Below are positions 19,263 through 31,381 of a stretch of 64,000 bases of DNA, in pieces. Positions within the stretch are counted from its first letter, which is position 1, and each line of letters opens with the position of its first letter. The notes under the pieces were generated by a model that searched no databases, was not told where the DNA came from, and saw nothing but the letters and a program-made list of their open reading frames with translations. Source of the DNA: Candidatus Altimarinota bacterium (GTDB lineage: Bacteria; Patescibacteriota; Gracilibacteria; BD1-5; UBA2023); NCBI GenBank assembly GCA_028714815.1, contig JAQTLR010000002.1, positions 62,001-126,000 of the forward strand. Reading direction: 5' to 3'. The translations under genes and the position numbers were made by a program.

Positions 19263-20405
19263 ATGCTCCACTTCCTCAAGAAATATTTCAAGAAACCGTT
19301 CCAGACGCTCAATACTATCACTCTCTCGCAGGGATCGCTTCTCGCAAATTTTGATTTATACCAATCATTTCATCCTACATCTTCGATTTTCCCGGTCCTC
19401 AAATCCGATGCCTATGGCCACGGGATCCGTGAAATCGCATCGATCCTCGCAGGAAGAAAGCTCGACTATATCGTCGTGGATAGCTACTATGAGGCGCTCG
19501 AGATCCGAACGGTGAATAAAACCCGGGTACTCCTTATCGGATACACGCTTCCGTCGAATTTCCCTTCGATGGATTTCTCGTTCGTGACGCCGGTCATCTC
19601 GGATATAGAGAGTCTCCGAGCACTCGGAAAAACCGGAAAGAAAATTCGGATACATCTGAAGATCGACACCGGAATGCACCGACAGTGAATGGATCCGGAA
19701 GGGATTCCGAAGTTCCTGTCCACCCTTCGGGAGTATCCGAACCTCATGCTCGAAGGGGTTTGTACCCATCTCTCCGATGCGGATAATCCAGATGATGTCT
19801 ACACTTCCGAACAAACTCGGAAATTCCAACAAACAATCGAAGAGATTCGATCCGAAGGATTCGAGCTTCGCTACATCCATGCGGCGAACAGTGCCGGGGG
19901 AGCAAAAGAATTGTCTGACACCTTCAATACCATGCGGCTCGGGATCGGTCTTTATGGCATCACCCCGCTCGATCCATCAGATCCTTCCTCTAACAAGCTC
20001 TCCGGACTCTGCCCCGTGCTCCGGTTCGAATCGACCCTGGTTCTGAAAAAGAAACTCCGGAAAGGCGACCGGGTGAGCTACAACGGGACTTTCACCGCAC
20101 CCGAAGATATGACCGTCGGGGTTATCCCCGTCGGATACTACGAAGGAATCTCCCGAACGCTTGGCGGAGGGAAATTCGGATATACCTGGAAGAATGTCTA
20201 CTTCCCCATCCTCGGACGGGTTTGTATGAATATGACCGTCGTCGATCTCGGAGCGAGTCCGATCGAAGTCGGAGAAAAGGTGACGATTATTTCTGATGAT
20301 ATAAACGATCCGAACTCTCTGTATGCGATGGCACGCGCTGCTGGGACGATCCTGTACGAGTGTCTGACTGGGCTTGCGGAGAGCATGAGGAGAGTGATTG
20401 TATAA
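19263..20405 (+). CDS. alr: alanine racemase
   Basis: A 380-residue PLP enzyme making D-alanine for peptidoglycan. The PLP lysine is in VLKSDAYGHG (K47), and the second catalytic base Tyr is in RVSYNGTF (about residue 273). Other landmarks are DTGMHRQG, MRLGIGLYG and GRVCMNMT. The TGA at 19686-19688 encodes the Gly that ends the conserved DTGMxRxG block, direct support for UGA=Gly. D-Ala made here would feed the D-Ala-D-Ala pathway used by murF. It converges on the ABC exporter at 20415, with only 9 bp between stop codons. Confidence 0.97.
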
Positions 20406-20414
20406 ACGATCCTC

Positions 20415-22142
20415 CTAAAACCCGCTCTGCAACTCCAGCATCCGGGCATAGATTCCACCCTTTTCTACAAGTTCCGTGTGCTTTCCTTCCTCGGCAATCT
20501 TCCCTCCTTCCAGAACGAGGATCACATCTGCTTCCTTCACGGTCTGGAGGCGGTGGGCGATGATAAGGACGGTACGCCCTTCGAAAAGCGTATGAAACGC
20601 CTGACTGATCTTCTCCTCGGAGAAACTGTCGAGTGCGCTGGTCGGCTCATCGAGCAGGATGATATGCGGATCCTTGAGGAATATCTTCGCGATGGCGAGA
20701 CGCTGTTTCTGTCCTCCGGAGAGCTTCACCCCACGCTCTCCGATCTCGGTCTCGAGGCCTTCCGGCAGATCGAAAACGAAATCCGCGTGGGCTTGTTTCA
20801 GTGCTTCCATAACATCCGATTCTGAAGCGTTCGCTGCCTTTCCTTGAACCAGATTCTCACGGATCGTCCCATCGAATATCTGCGGATCCTGAGTCAGGTA
20901 CCCGATGTTCGAATAGAAGGTCGAGAGATTGACAGCCCTGAGATCGAATCCATCCACTAGAACCCTCCCGCTCTTAGCCGAGAGGAATCCCGATGCGAGC
21001 TTCATGATCGTGGTCTTCCCTCCTCCGGACGGTCCGACGAGCGCATAGCGCTTCCCTGCCTCGAAAACATAGGAAAGATTCTCGAGGATCGGAGTGCCTG
21101 AGACATATGAGAAACCGACGTCCTGGAAACGGATTTCTCATTTCGAGTATTCGAAAACATCTCCCGAGAAAAGATTCGCGGTTTTCGGAGCGTATTCGAT
21201 CTTATTCCAGAGCTGCTCGATCGAGACGATCTGATCCGAGAGGTTCATATAGAGCTCCGTGATATCGCTGAAGAGATTAGAAAGGGTCCCTACGAGAGAG
21301 GCGAGAAGGATGAGGCTCGGCAAGGATATGCCACCCTCCAGATAGGAATGTCCGAGCGTCCAATAGAGAAAAGAAAGGATGAGGAAAGAAAAAATCCGGG
21401 CTCCTTGGAATATGAGCATCTGGATCCCCATCTGCTTCTGGAACGACTTCCGGTATACCTCATTGCTCTTGTCGAGAGCAAGAAGGTTTTGTTCCAGGCT
21501 CGAATTCTGCGTGATTTCCAATCGGGATTGGATCGAACGGATGAATCTCCGATCATATTCGGTCACTGCTTTCACACGCTCCGTCTTATAGACACGGAGG
21601 CGCTTGTTGAGGAGATAGATAACACCGCCTCAGAGCACGAGAACCATGCATGAAACGAGGATTATGGCCATCGATTGCCTCGCCAAAAGGATAGTAGTCG
21701 GGAGTCCGATAACCAGAACCCTGGCAGATTCCTGGAATATGCTTGCAAGAGCCCCGTTCCAAGCCTGTCATCCTTTATCGATGATGGAAAATATCCGGCC
21801 GGAACCGAGCGATTCCGCATAATTATTATCGAGTTCGCACACCATCGTGACGTATCGACGGTGGATGAAGGTCCAGGTTTTCGCACGGACATTCGCAGTC
21901 CCGGTATGCCGGATGAGGAATACGAAAATATAGAACACCACGAGCGAAGCCAAGAATCCGAATATGAGCCGCTCGAATTCCGCTACATTTCGTTCGAGGA
22001 GCAGTGCAGAAAAATGCGACAGGAGGAAACTGATCAGAACCCCTCAGAAAAAAGAGAATACCGAGATCCTAAGTACCATGAAGAATAGATCTTTTTTGGC
22101 GTACTTGTAGGGAGAGAAGAAGAGACGGAGACGGGAGGGCAT
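20415..22142 (-). CDS. ABC exporter half-transporter (TMD-NBD)
   Basis: A 575-residue fused permease/ATPase. The membrane domain with about six hydrophobic helices covers residues 20-320. The NBD has GPSGGGKTT (Walker A), LSGGQKQR (signature), [12 protein letters not shown] (Walker B) and the H-loop IIAHRLQ. Three TGAs are read as Gly. The next gene upstream encodes a very similar half-transporter that also ends MLELQSGF, so the two probably form a heterodimer or are recent duplicates. The substrate cannot be inferred; lipid-linked or peptide cargo is typical of this class. Confidence 0.92.
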
Positions 22143-22149
22143 GGTGATT

Positions 22150-22350
22150 TTAGATTTTGGAGGTAAATGATGTATCTATGGACGGAGAGATATTTCCATC
22201 GGCTGGCATTGTATGGATATTTCCGTTAATTTCCAGACCAACTGTTTCAAATGCTTCTTTTATGGATCGTATCTCGATTATCTTGCTTTCCAGAGAACAC
22301 TCTTTGATATTTGACCGTATCCTCGAGAGCTGGCGAATGCGCCTAATTTT
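22150..22350 (-). other. in-frame open stretch directly after the ABC gene stop
   Basis: Immediately after the TAA of the 22351-24066 gene the same frame stays open for 66 codons to another TAA. Its protein-like content includes KIIEIRSIKEAFETVG. There is no ATG, GTG or TTG near its start. It may be a former C-terminal extension cut off by a new stop, or noncoding DNA. Confidence 0.3.
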
Positions 22351-24066
<1,716 letters not shown>

Positions 24067-24113
24067 GATTGATAGGTTTTTAAATAGGCTGAAAAGGACT
24101 ATATCCAATACTT

Positions 24114-24142
24114 CAAAGAAAAAAAGAGAAAAAGCGAAGAAA
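24114..24142. repeat. purine-rich 29-bp dispersed repeat, copy 1
   Basis: Sequence aaagaaaaaaagagaaaaag followed by cgaagaaaa. Near-identical copies lie at 26204-26232, 27776-27804 and 30463-30491. This copy overlaps the extreme 5' region of the ABC half-transporter gene. Confidence 0.6.
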
Positions 24143-24149
24143 ATATCCA

Positions 24150-24728
24150 CTAAAGATTTGCGCGGACCATAATCTCATCCAAAGAAACGAAAATATGTTC
24201 GTCAGATATGACCGTAAATATATTTTCATCCTCTCTTGGAAGTTCGATATTCTCTTTAAATGAGAGAAAAGTCGCAGTGGAACATTGACTCCGAATGTCA
24301 GCTATATTATCCGTTTTCTCACCTCTTTGCTCAATTCTTTTTCTCGCAATCACATCATCTATCACGAGATGAATTCAAAAAACTTTTATTTGTGGTCCTA
24401 TGGCATCATATGCTTGTTTTCGATGAACATATTGCAGATTCGTACCATCTATGACAATGGAATATCCATTCATGAGAAGTTCTTTTGCGAGTGAATAGAG
24501 CACTGAATAAGCCTCTTTGTACTGCTCCGTCCGACACTTCGTGTCACCAAAGAGAGCAAAAGTGATATTTTCTCACGATAAAACCATATATCCATACTTC
24601 TCATGGAGATATCTAGAAACATGACTTTTCCCGGTTCCTGGGAGTCCCATCAGGATAATACAATCAGGATGCTCTGTCTTTTCTCAGTAGATGAGAGTAG
24701 TGCGAGCTTTTTCGAGCAAGGTATTCAT
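24150..24728 (-). CDS. P-loop kinase-like protein (AAA_33/PNK type)
   Basis: A 192-residue protein with Walker A GLPGTGKSHVS near residue 32 and a possible Walker B-like stretch SIVIDGTNLQ, the arrangement seen in small polynucleotide-kinase/zeta-toxin-like kinases (AAA_33). IARKRIEQRGE resembles the lid region. Three TGAs are read as Gly. It may phosphorylate a nucleotide, nucleoside or small RNA end; the substrate is unknown. It lies upstream of the exporter pair and downstream of a Nudix gene, within a cluster of nucleotide-acting enzymes. Confidence 0.8.
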
Positions 24729-24799
24729 TTTGTAGAGATTGAATTTTAGCGATAATCTTCCCAAAGAGCTATATTATCTGTCTCAAACTTTAAGCATCA

Positions 24800-25366
24800 T
24801 TATATTGAAGTTCATTCAAAAATTTTTCTTTTCAATTCCTCCTCTTTTCCAAGAAAGATATACCTCAACGCTTCAAGAGCAAATTCTTGTACTCGAAATT
24901 TTGGATCCGCCACAACTTGCAAGAAATCTTCCCAATTCAATTTCTTAAAATTTATCAACTCTCCTCCTTCATCAAGATTTTGTCATTGTTTTTTGATGCA
25001 ATTTCGGGCAATAAAAATATGACTGTTATAATCTATTCGGGAAGATCTTGTATACTTTCAAAAAAGTTCCCAATCATCACTCACAAGGCCTGTCTCTTCC
25101 AGTAATTCTCTTTTGGCCGTTTCTAAGGGCTCTTCTTCATCTTCGCAAGTCCCTCATACCAATCAAAAAAATGGAGATCTTCCAGGTTGTTGTTCTTCGA
25201 GAATATATATCTCCTTTTCTGGGGAAATTGCTATTATATCAACAGAATGATTTCTTTTTAATCGCTCCCATGTCTTCTTTCTTCCATCAAACATTTCCTG
25301 CTCCCATTGGTACACATCAAATGTTTTTCATTCAAATACTCTCTTGGCATTATCTGGTATTTTCAT
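24800..25366 (-). CDS. Nudix hydrolase (ADP-sugar pyrophosphatase-like)
   Basis: A 188-residue protein with a complete Nudix box GTCEDEEEPLETAKRELLEE-TGL, matching GX5EX7REUXEEXGU. Residues before the box (RNHSVDIIAIS, ILEEQQPGRSPF) resemble NudF/ADP-ribose pyrophosphatases. Six TGAs are read as Gly, two of them just before the box (FFGLVGGTC), so the gene vanishes in the standard code. One of three Nudix genes within 3 kb. The substrate must be tested; ADP-ribose or ADP-sugars are plausible. Confidence 0.88.
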
Positions 25367-25492
25367 ACATTTTGCTTAATTATAAAATATAAGAGTGAGC
25401 TCCGAGTCACCCCGCAAGAGTGAATTTCCCGGATCAACCAGGACCAGTTATGTAGATTCGCATAGTTTATAGTAATGAAGATATTTTAAAAT

Positions 25493-26152
25493 CTACACTT
25501 CCCCATTCCACTCCGCATGAAATTGTTCCAGAAATTTCTCCATAAATACATGACGTTCTATGGCTATCTCTTTCGCAGTGGATGTATGAAGCAGGTCCTT
25601 GAGTTTCAATAATTTATCATAGAAATGCTGGATGGAAGTTCCTGTATTGTTTTTATATGATTCACGATCCATCGCCTCCAGGGAAGGTATTGTCGGGTCA
25701 TGGATGGCACGCTTCATCTTTCCGCCATATGCGAATGTGCGAGCGACAGCAATCGCTCCGATCGCTTCCAGACGATCCGCATCTTCGACGATCTCAAGCT
25801 CCGGGGTCATCTGAAAATCAGCGCCTCGTTCCAGACTTTTCCCGAAGCCGACATTATCAATGACGTAGAACAATTGTACAAGCCTCTTTTCAGAAAGTCA
25901 TTCGTCTTGGAGGAATTTTTCAAGCATCATCCGCTTTTCTTTCATCTGTTCTTTGGTATAGAATTTGTCATCGAAAGACTCATGGAGCAATGCTCCAAGT
26001 TCGATTACCATCAAGTCCCCCCGTTTTTCCTCAAAATAAATTTTTCGAGCAAGTTTCCAAACCCGTTCGATATGATAAAAATCATGCGCACTACAGAGTC
26101 ACTCAAGTTCTTTTCGGACAATATCCGCTGTGTTAGCGACAACTGATTCCAT
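25493..26152 (-). CDS. HD-superfamily phosphohydrolase (YedJ-like)
   Basis: A 219-residue helical protein with AHDFYHIERVWKLA (metal-binding His/Asp), LGALLHES and VEDADRLEAIGA (distal Asp), the order found in YedJ-type HD hydrolases. The usual HD pair in the second motif reads HE (LLHESFDD). Two TGAs are read as Gly (ELEGLC, QDEGLS). It probably acts on a nucleotide or other phosphoester. It shares strand and neighbourhood with the Nudix and kinase genes. Divergent from the small membrane gene at 26331. Confidence 0.8.
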
Positions 26153-26203
26153 GATGTATGATTGGTTATTTGTAAATATGAGGTACTATATGGAATACCA
26201 TAA

Positions 26204-26232
26204 AGAAAAAAAGAGAAAAAGCGAAGAAAATA
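26204..26232. repeat. purine-rich 29-bp dispersed repeat, copy 2
   Basis: ataaagaaaaaaagagaaaa followed by agcgaagaaaa. Almost identical to the copy at 24114-24142; located between divergent genes. Confidence 0.6.
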
Positions 26233-26253
26233 ATATCATTTTAAAAATCAGAA

Positions 26254-26281
26254 TTGATAAAGGGATTATTTTCCGTATAAT
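26254..26281 (+). promoter_or_regulatory. putative promoter TTGATA-16-TATAAT
   Basis: TTGATA (26254-26259) and a perfect -10 TATAAT (26276-26281), 49 bp upstream of the ATG at 26331. It favours the 26331 start over longer readings. Confidence 0.6.
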
Positions 26282-26330
26282 GCTAGGTTTATTTTTTAAC
26301 TTTCTCTCTATGTTTACTACTGGAATCATT

Positions 26331-26651
26331 ATGAATCTCCTTATCACGACTATTGCGGTCATTATCACCGCTTATGTCTTGCCGGGCGTTACGGTATCAG
26401 GGTTCTTACCAGCGCTATTCGTGGCTATTCTCCTTTGAGTAATCAATACATTTGTGCGTCCGATACTTTTGTTTTTGACACTCCCGATCAATATCCTGAC
26501 TATCTGACTATTCACTTTTGTGCTAAATGCCCTTATCATCATAGTCATTTCAGAACTCGTGTCTGGTTTCAAAGTAGACGGATTCTGGTGGGCCCTGCTT
26601 TTCAGTATCATTCTATCTATTGTGAATGGGATTCTCTTTACCTTGGTATAA
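26331..26651 (+). CDS. phage holin family 4 / PF04020-like membrane protein
   Basis: A 106-residue protein with four hydrophobic helices and the family landmarks AYVLPGVTVSGF, NTFVRPILLFLTLPINILT, TFVLNALIII and VDGFWWALLFSIILSIVN. TGAs at 26436-26438 and near 26510 encode glycines, so only a fragment shows in the standard code. These small proteins (named phage holin family IV) are widespread chromosomal membrane proteins of unknown role and do not imply a prophage. It has its own promoter-like sequence. Confidence 0.88.
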
Positions 26652-26711
26652 TAATCCGTTCCCGTCCACTAAAAGAAGGAGGAAAAGAGGCGAATCCCTG
26701 GATCTGCTTCT

Positions 26712-27254
26712 CTATCTTTCTATAAAAGAATTCCGAAACCCTATCGACTTCAAATATTCTCGAACCGAATCGGTGATAACATTACAGAACCCTCCCGCAT
26801 CGATTCGAGACTGAAGGGTTGGTATATCCAACCAGACGACCCGCTCCACTTCCCCATCATTGAACATAATATCCTCAATATTCCCGTTCCATTCGAGGAA
26901 ATAGGTATATCCGAAATGTTTCGCTGTTTCTCATCTGCGGATATTGAGGAAGACTGGTTGTATGCTAGATTTCAAAATATCTATCCCCACTTCTTCCACA
27001 AGTTCGTCTCTGAGACACTCCTCAACCGTCTGTCCCGACTTTACATGTCCACCGAAAAATGACTGCCACATGCCGGGATTTCCGTCTTTTTTCCAGGATC
27101 GTTGCTGGCAAAGAACTTCACCACGATTATTTATGATCCAGATATTCGTCGTGCGATGCCAGTCCTTTTTCTCGCGATGCACCTCATCACGAGACTTTAT
27201 CTCACCGGTCGGGATATTGTTTTCGTCTACGATATCGAAGAGTTCTTGGGGCAT
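26712..27254 (-). CDS. Nudix hydrolase (IPP-isomerase-like subgroup)
   Basis: A 180-residue protein beginning PQELFDIVDENN, a signature of the YfcD/IDI-like Nudix group. The Nudix box is GHVKSGQTVEECLRDELVEE-VGI. TGA 26931-26933 (IRRGET) is read as Gly, adding the C-terminal 73 residues. These enzymes usually hydrolyse nucleoside diphosphate derivatives; here the substrate is unknown. It lies 17 bp downstream of the next Nudix gene's stop, suggesting co-transcription. Confidence 0.88.
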
Positions 27255-27271
27255 AAGAGAAAAATTAAGGA

Positions 27272-27727
27272 TTAGGTATTTTGTATAAACTTCCTACTAT
27301 TTTTCTTCCACTCTTTCGTAAGATCCCAGATATGATCCGGTTTCACATCCGCATCAAATATCGATTTCTCATCGTAAAATCAAACGTGCTCATGCTCGAA
27401 TCCATGCGAGCAAGTGGAAATATCGATATTGAGGAAATCTTCACTATTTCTGATCTCGTACCAGAAATCAAATATTGTCGTCCCGTCCGGACGGACAAAC
27501 TCTTGGGTATATATGAGATCTCCGATAATCGGCTCCACACCGAGTTCCTCGATGAACTCTCGCCGAAGTCCTTCTTTACGCCCCTCTCCTCTTTCGAGAG
27601 TACCTCATGGGAGGCAATAAAATCCACCTCGCCCTGATCGGCTTGCTGCTTTAGAGAGAAAAATCTTTCCCTCATGGAGTATGACTCCGCGAACTTTCGC
27701 GGTGATGAAGAATTTTTCGTTGTGCAT
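27272..27727 (-). CDS. Nudix hydrolase
   Basis: A 151-residue protein with Nudix box GTLERGEGRKEGLRREFIEE-LGV. The Gly just before the box (LPGGTLE) is encoded by TGA, and a second TGA sits in EHVGFYD. A compact single-domain enzyme of MutT/Ap4A-hydrolase size. First of the minus-strand run of Nudix, HD and kinase genes and just downstream of the ABC-2 transporter operon. Substrate not predictable from sequence alone. Confidence 0.88.
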
Positions 27728-27775
27728 AGAGGTTTTGTTAGAAATATATATTCTGGAGTATCTTCATTTTCCAAA

Positions 27776-27804
27776 AGAAAAAAACAGAAAAAGGGAAGAA
27801 AAAC
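27776..27804. repeat. purine-rich 29-bp dispersed repeat, copy 3
   Basis: aaaagaaaaaaacagaaaaa followed by gggaagaaaaa. It lies in the gap between the Nudix gene and the ABC-2 permease gene on the minus strand. Confidence 0.6.
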
Positions 27805-27806
27805 TT

Positions 27807-28592
27807 TTACCCATTCACTCCCATCATATTCCCACTCTCATACCGTCTGAGTCCGTGATAGAAAGTAAACGCACCAAGCGAGAAGAATCCGATACTCGCA
27901 ATTATAAGTACGAGGAATCCGGTCCAGCTAAAATTGAGGAGAAGTTCGTACGGAAGGTATCCAACGAAGTAGACAGGAAGTATGGTCATAAAAACAATCT
28001 TTAGGAATGATCATTCGAAGATACTTGGAGGATAGTGTGAAGGTCCGAGCACTCCCTCGAATGCAGTACGAGCAAACTCTCCGATATTCCCGAGATAAAA
28101 TGAAAGCGAGTGGATCATAGTCATAAATCCAACGAATGTAATAGCACCGATAAAGGAAAGTAATACGAGTTTCATAATAAAAAGAACCGTGACATTCGGG
28201 ATAAGGAAGAGAAGGAGAAGTGCATACACAAGATCTCCGATTGCCGAAGTATCGAGTGAACTCGCAAGAATACGAAGAAGAAGATTCCCAGGGAGAAGGA
28301 GGTGATTATCGAGCTGTCCATCGCTTATCATCCGTGATATAAAATGACAACCTCGAAAAAATATATGCATGATCGCAAATATGAGGACGAATACGGAAAG
28401 GAGTGAGATAAATTGTTCGAAATTCACTCCACGAATGATAGGAAACTTCTGGAACAGAAAATACCAGATTGCCAGAAAGAAGCTATCATTAAGGACCATG
28501 AATAACACCAGCACCATAAAACTCACGCGGTATTCCATCGCCGACAGGAGATTGTATTTGTAGAATGAGAGGATGGTTTTGAAGGTTTGCAT
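27807..28592 (-). CDS. ABC-2 type permease
   Basis: A 261-residue integral membrane protein with six hydrophobic helices, similar in size to its operon partner and to ABC2_membrane_6 (DUF990) permeases. The start is the ATG for MQTFKTIL; a TTG two codons upstream is also possible. The TGA at 28011-28013 (IFEGSFL) is read as Gly, restoring the last two helices. Third gene of an operon with the ATPase and the other permease; together they form an exporter of unknown substrate. Confidence 0.87.
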
Positions 28593-28633
28593 AGACAAAA
28601 TTTTAATTATTAATTCTTCGTTTTCACCAAATC

Positions 28634-29425
28634 TTATCCTCCATTTACCACCAGTTTCTTCCTCGCGAATTCATACAGTCCGAGACAGGCGAGGATATAG
28701 ACTATAATCCAGAAAACTTGAATAGTGAGGTACAGGGAGAATTTCTCTGCATTGAATCCAACGAACACGAGCCCGGCGGTATATCCGGCAGCGGAGAATG
28801 GCGAGAAGAAAGCGAAAGTCTGGAGGAATGGCGGAAGGAAAGGAATCGGGAGGATATTTCCTCCGAAGATCATATCGAACTTGGAATAGATCCAGCGGAG
28901 CGCTTCCGAATCTTCCATAAAGAAAGCACAGAGCCCGATGAACATATACCCAAAGAAGGTTACGAACATCCCACCAAAGATAAGGACGACGCTTCCGAAT
29001 ATTCCAGCGACCGAAGTGCTTGGTACTCCAAGAACAAGGATTCCGATGGTAACTCCAACCACGAGTCCAGGGAGGATATTTCCAAGAAACTGGGAGAATC
29101 CTTGAAAGAATTTAAACCAAACATACGGGACAGGGTTCAAAAGGTAGGTAACGATTTTCCCGGTCTTGATTTCGGTCGATATATCTGTTCCTGTCTTTGG
29201 TTTCGAGGTGACAAGCACCTGAGTGACGATGAGTGCCCACGAGAGCTGCTCGATCGAATATCCGCCCACATTTCCGCTCCCACCCGAGAGCTCGAAAACC
29301 GCCCGGTAGAGAGTAATAATAACAAGGATTCGGAGCACGAAAATCACATTCATCCCGAGGATATCCGCGAGGTAGACGTGGTGGTTTTTGTAGGCGATAG
29401 TGAAGATAGAAAGGTATTTATGCAT
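28634..29425 (-). CDS. ABC-2 type permease
   Basis: A 263-residue membrane protein with six hydrophobic helices and no in-frame TGA. It resembles DUF990/ABC2_membrane_6 permeases and has SGGSGNVGGYS in the first loop. It starts 9 bp after the ATPase stop and pairs with the 27807-28592 permease, giving the usual one-ATPase/two-permease exporter layout. Confidence 0.87.
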   Translation of the reverse strand: MHKYLSIFTIAYKNHHVYLADILGMNVIFVLRILVIITLYRAVFELSGGSGNVGGYSIEQLSWALIVTQVLVTSKPKTGTDISTEIKTGKIVTYLLNPVPYVWFKFFQGFSQFLGNILPGLVVGVTIGILVLGVPSTSVAGIFGSVVLIFGGMFVTFFGYMFIGLCAFFMEDSEALRWIYSKFDMIFGGNILPIPFLPPFLQTFAFFSPFSAAGYTAGLVFVGFNAEKFSLYLTIQVFWIIVYILACLGLYEFARKKLVVNGG

Positions 29426-29434
29426 AATGGTATT

Positions 29435-30412
29435 TTAATAAAATGTTCGTATGATCTCCTCCAGATCCGGATCTTCAACACTGATATCCTCGACCTTATA
29501 CTGAGTATTGAGGAGTTCAAAGGTAGCGGCGAGATTTTCTCGGGTATTTGGGATTTCTATTTCAACTCCATTAGTATCTTGTTGCTTAATTATCATGAAC
29601 GGAAGTGGTTCGAATTTCGTCGTAGCATCCTCGAATCGGACACGGATGATCTTGGTCTTGATATGGTCCGAACGAAGCTTACGGATATCGCCGTCGTAGA
29701 CGATCCGTCCATGATTGATGATGACGACTCGATCGCAGATATGCTCGATGTCGCCGATGTCGTGGGAAGTAAGGAATATCGTCGTCCCGGCGGTTTCATT
29801 GACTTTATTGATCACCTCGCGGAGCTTCTGCTTTGCGATCATATCGAGCCCGATCGTCGGCTCATCAAGGAAGATAATCTCGGGAGAGTGGATGAGCGAA
29901 GCAACCACTTCCGATCGCATACGCTGACCGAGCGAGAGCTTGCGGACCGGATTGCGGACGAAGTCTTCGATCCCAAATTCGCTCATGAGGTAGTCGAGCT
30001 TTTTCCGGAGTTCCGTATTTGGGATCCCATACATCTTCCCGAGGAGTTTGAAAGTATCGAGCGATGAAAGGTGGTACCAGAGTCGCGAGACCTGTCCGAA
30101 GACTGCCCCAATCTTGTAGACGAGCTTCTTACGATCCCGAGTCGGATTCAATCAAACGACTGAGATTTCTCCAGACGTCGGTGTGAGGATCCCCACGAGC
30201 ATCTTGATCGTCGTCGATTTTCCCGCCCCATTCGGCCCGAGGAAAGCAATCTTCTCGCCGTGTTCGACCGAAAAAGTAATATCTTTAACTGCTTCATATT
30301 CGATGTATTCCGGATGAAAGAGCGATCGGAGACGATTTATAAAACCTGATTTCTTCACTTCGGTGCGGAAGATTTTTGAGAGGTTTTTGGTTTGGATGAT
30401 GGGAGAAGACAT
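29435..30412 (-). CDS. ABC-2 transporter ATP-binding protein
   Basis: A 325-residue ATPase with Walker [10 protein letters not shown], a signature motif [11 protein letters not shown], Walker [13 protein letters not shown] and H-loop LTSHD. The TGA at 30152-30154 joins the P-loop part to the rest (VVGLNPTR). The C-terminal 80 residues form the extra domain typical of ATPases paired with ABC-2/DUF990 permeases. First gene of the exporter operon. The purine-rich repeat at 30463 sits just upstream. Confidence 0.92.
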
Positions 30413-30462
30413 AAAAAAAAGTGATATATAATATAATGCACTGCCTTTATATAAATTTCAGT

Positions 30463-30491
30463 AAAGAAAAAAACGGAAAAAGGGAAGAAAA
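30463..30491. repeat. purine-rich 29-bp dispersed repeat, copy 4
   Basis: taaagaaaaaaacggaaaaa followed by gggaagaaaa. It lies between the divergent ABC ATPase and YgjP-like genes. Confidence 0.6.
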
Positions 30492-30611
30492 ATATACAAT
30501 TTCCGGATCTTGACCAAGAGCATATTGAAAAAGCGAGTGATTGTCAAAAGATTCCCTTGATTTCCATCATAAAAATCATACGATACGCATCGTACTTTTC
30601 TCCCCCAACTC

Positions 30612-31283
30612 ATGTCTGAGATCCCTCCTTTCGAGATCATACGTGCCTCTCGGCGCTCCATCTCCATCCAGATATCCAAAACCTATGGACTCGTTGTCCG
30701 AGCCCCTTTCAGTGTGCCGGAAGATATCATACATGCCTTTGTGGACAGGAAATCCGATTGGATCATGAAACATCTCGCACGGCATACGGAACAAAGGGAG
30801 CGAAAGAATAATACCCTGTACTATCTCGGACACATATATCCGTTCGAATATAATCTCCTTCAAAAAGAAACGGTCACACACTCCGGGGGAATGTTCACTT
30901 TTTCGGGAAAAGTGAAGGATTCCGGAATGGAACAAGCAGCGCTCACGAGATGGTACCGGAAACAAGCGCAGATATATCTATCCGAGCGTGTATATCATTT
31001 TTCCTGAAAACACGAGCTAAAACATAGAAAAATCCGCATCACGAGTGCTGTTACCCGATGGGGATCATGCAACGGACACAATGATCTCAATTTCCCCTGG
31101 AGACTCCTCATGGCACCGAAAGAGATCATCGACTATGTCGTAGTGCACGAGCTCTCGCACACGGTTCATAAAAATCATTCGAAGTATTTTTGGAACCTCG
31201 TGGAATCCATCATACCGGACTGGAAAGCACATAGGAGGTATCTGAAGGAAGAAGGATGGAGATATGCTTTGCCGAAGTTCTAA
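30612..31283 (+). CDS. YgjP-like zinc metallopeptidase (DUF45)
   Basis: A 223-residue protein. The C-terminal half has the zinc motif VVVHELSHTVHKNHS, followed by FWNLVESIIPDW, as in YgjP/WLM-related proteases. The N-terminal half is the beta-rich YgjP domain (SKTYGLVVRAP). The TGA at 31005-31007 (HFSGKHE) joins the halves; without it the active site would be lost. It is probably a cytoplasmic metalloprotease of unknown substrate. Monocistronic by spacing. Confidence 0.9.
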
Positions 31284-31381
31284 GATTATCTGAAATCCCC
31301 CTTGTATTTCCCTTTTATTTTCATATATTCGGAATCAGGATATATATCAGAATATTTACATAAAAACTCCACTCATTTTTC

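Noticed and set aside
20031-20060. tRNA-like GGTTCGAATC sequence
   Set aside because: It lies inside alr in the coding frame, with no surrounding cloverleaf.
26331-26651. Prophage remnant based on the holin-like gene
   Set aside because: PF04020-type holin-family proteins are common chromosomal membrane proteins, and no other phage gene lies nearby.
28718-30067. 449-codon plus-strand ORF opposite the ABC-2 operon
   Set aside because: Highly charged, low-complexity antisense translation of the permease and ATPase genes.
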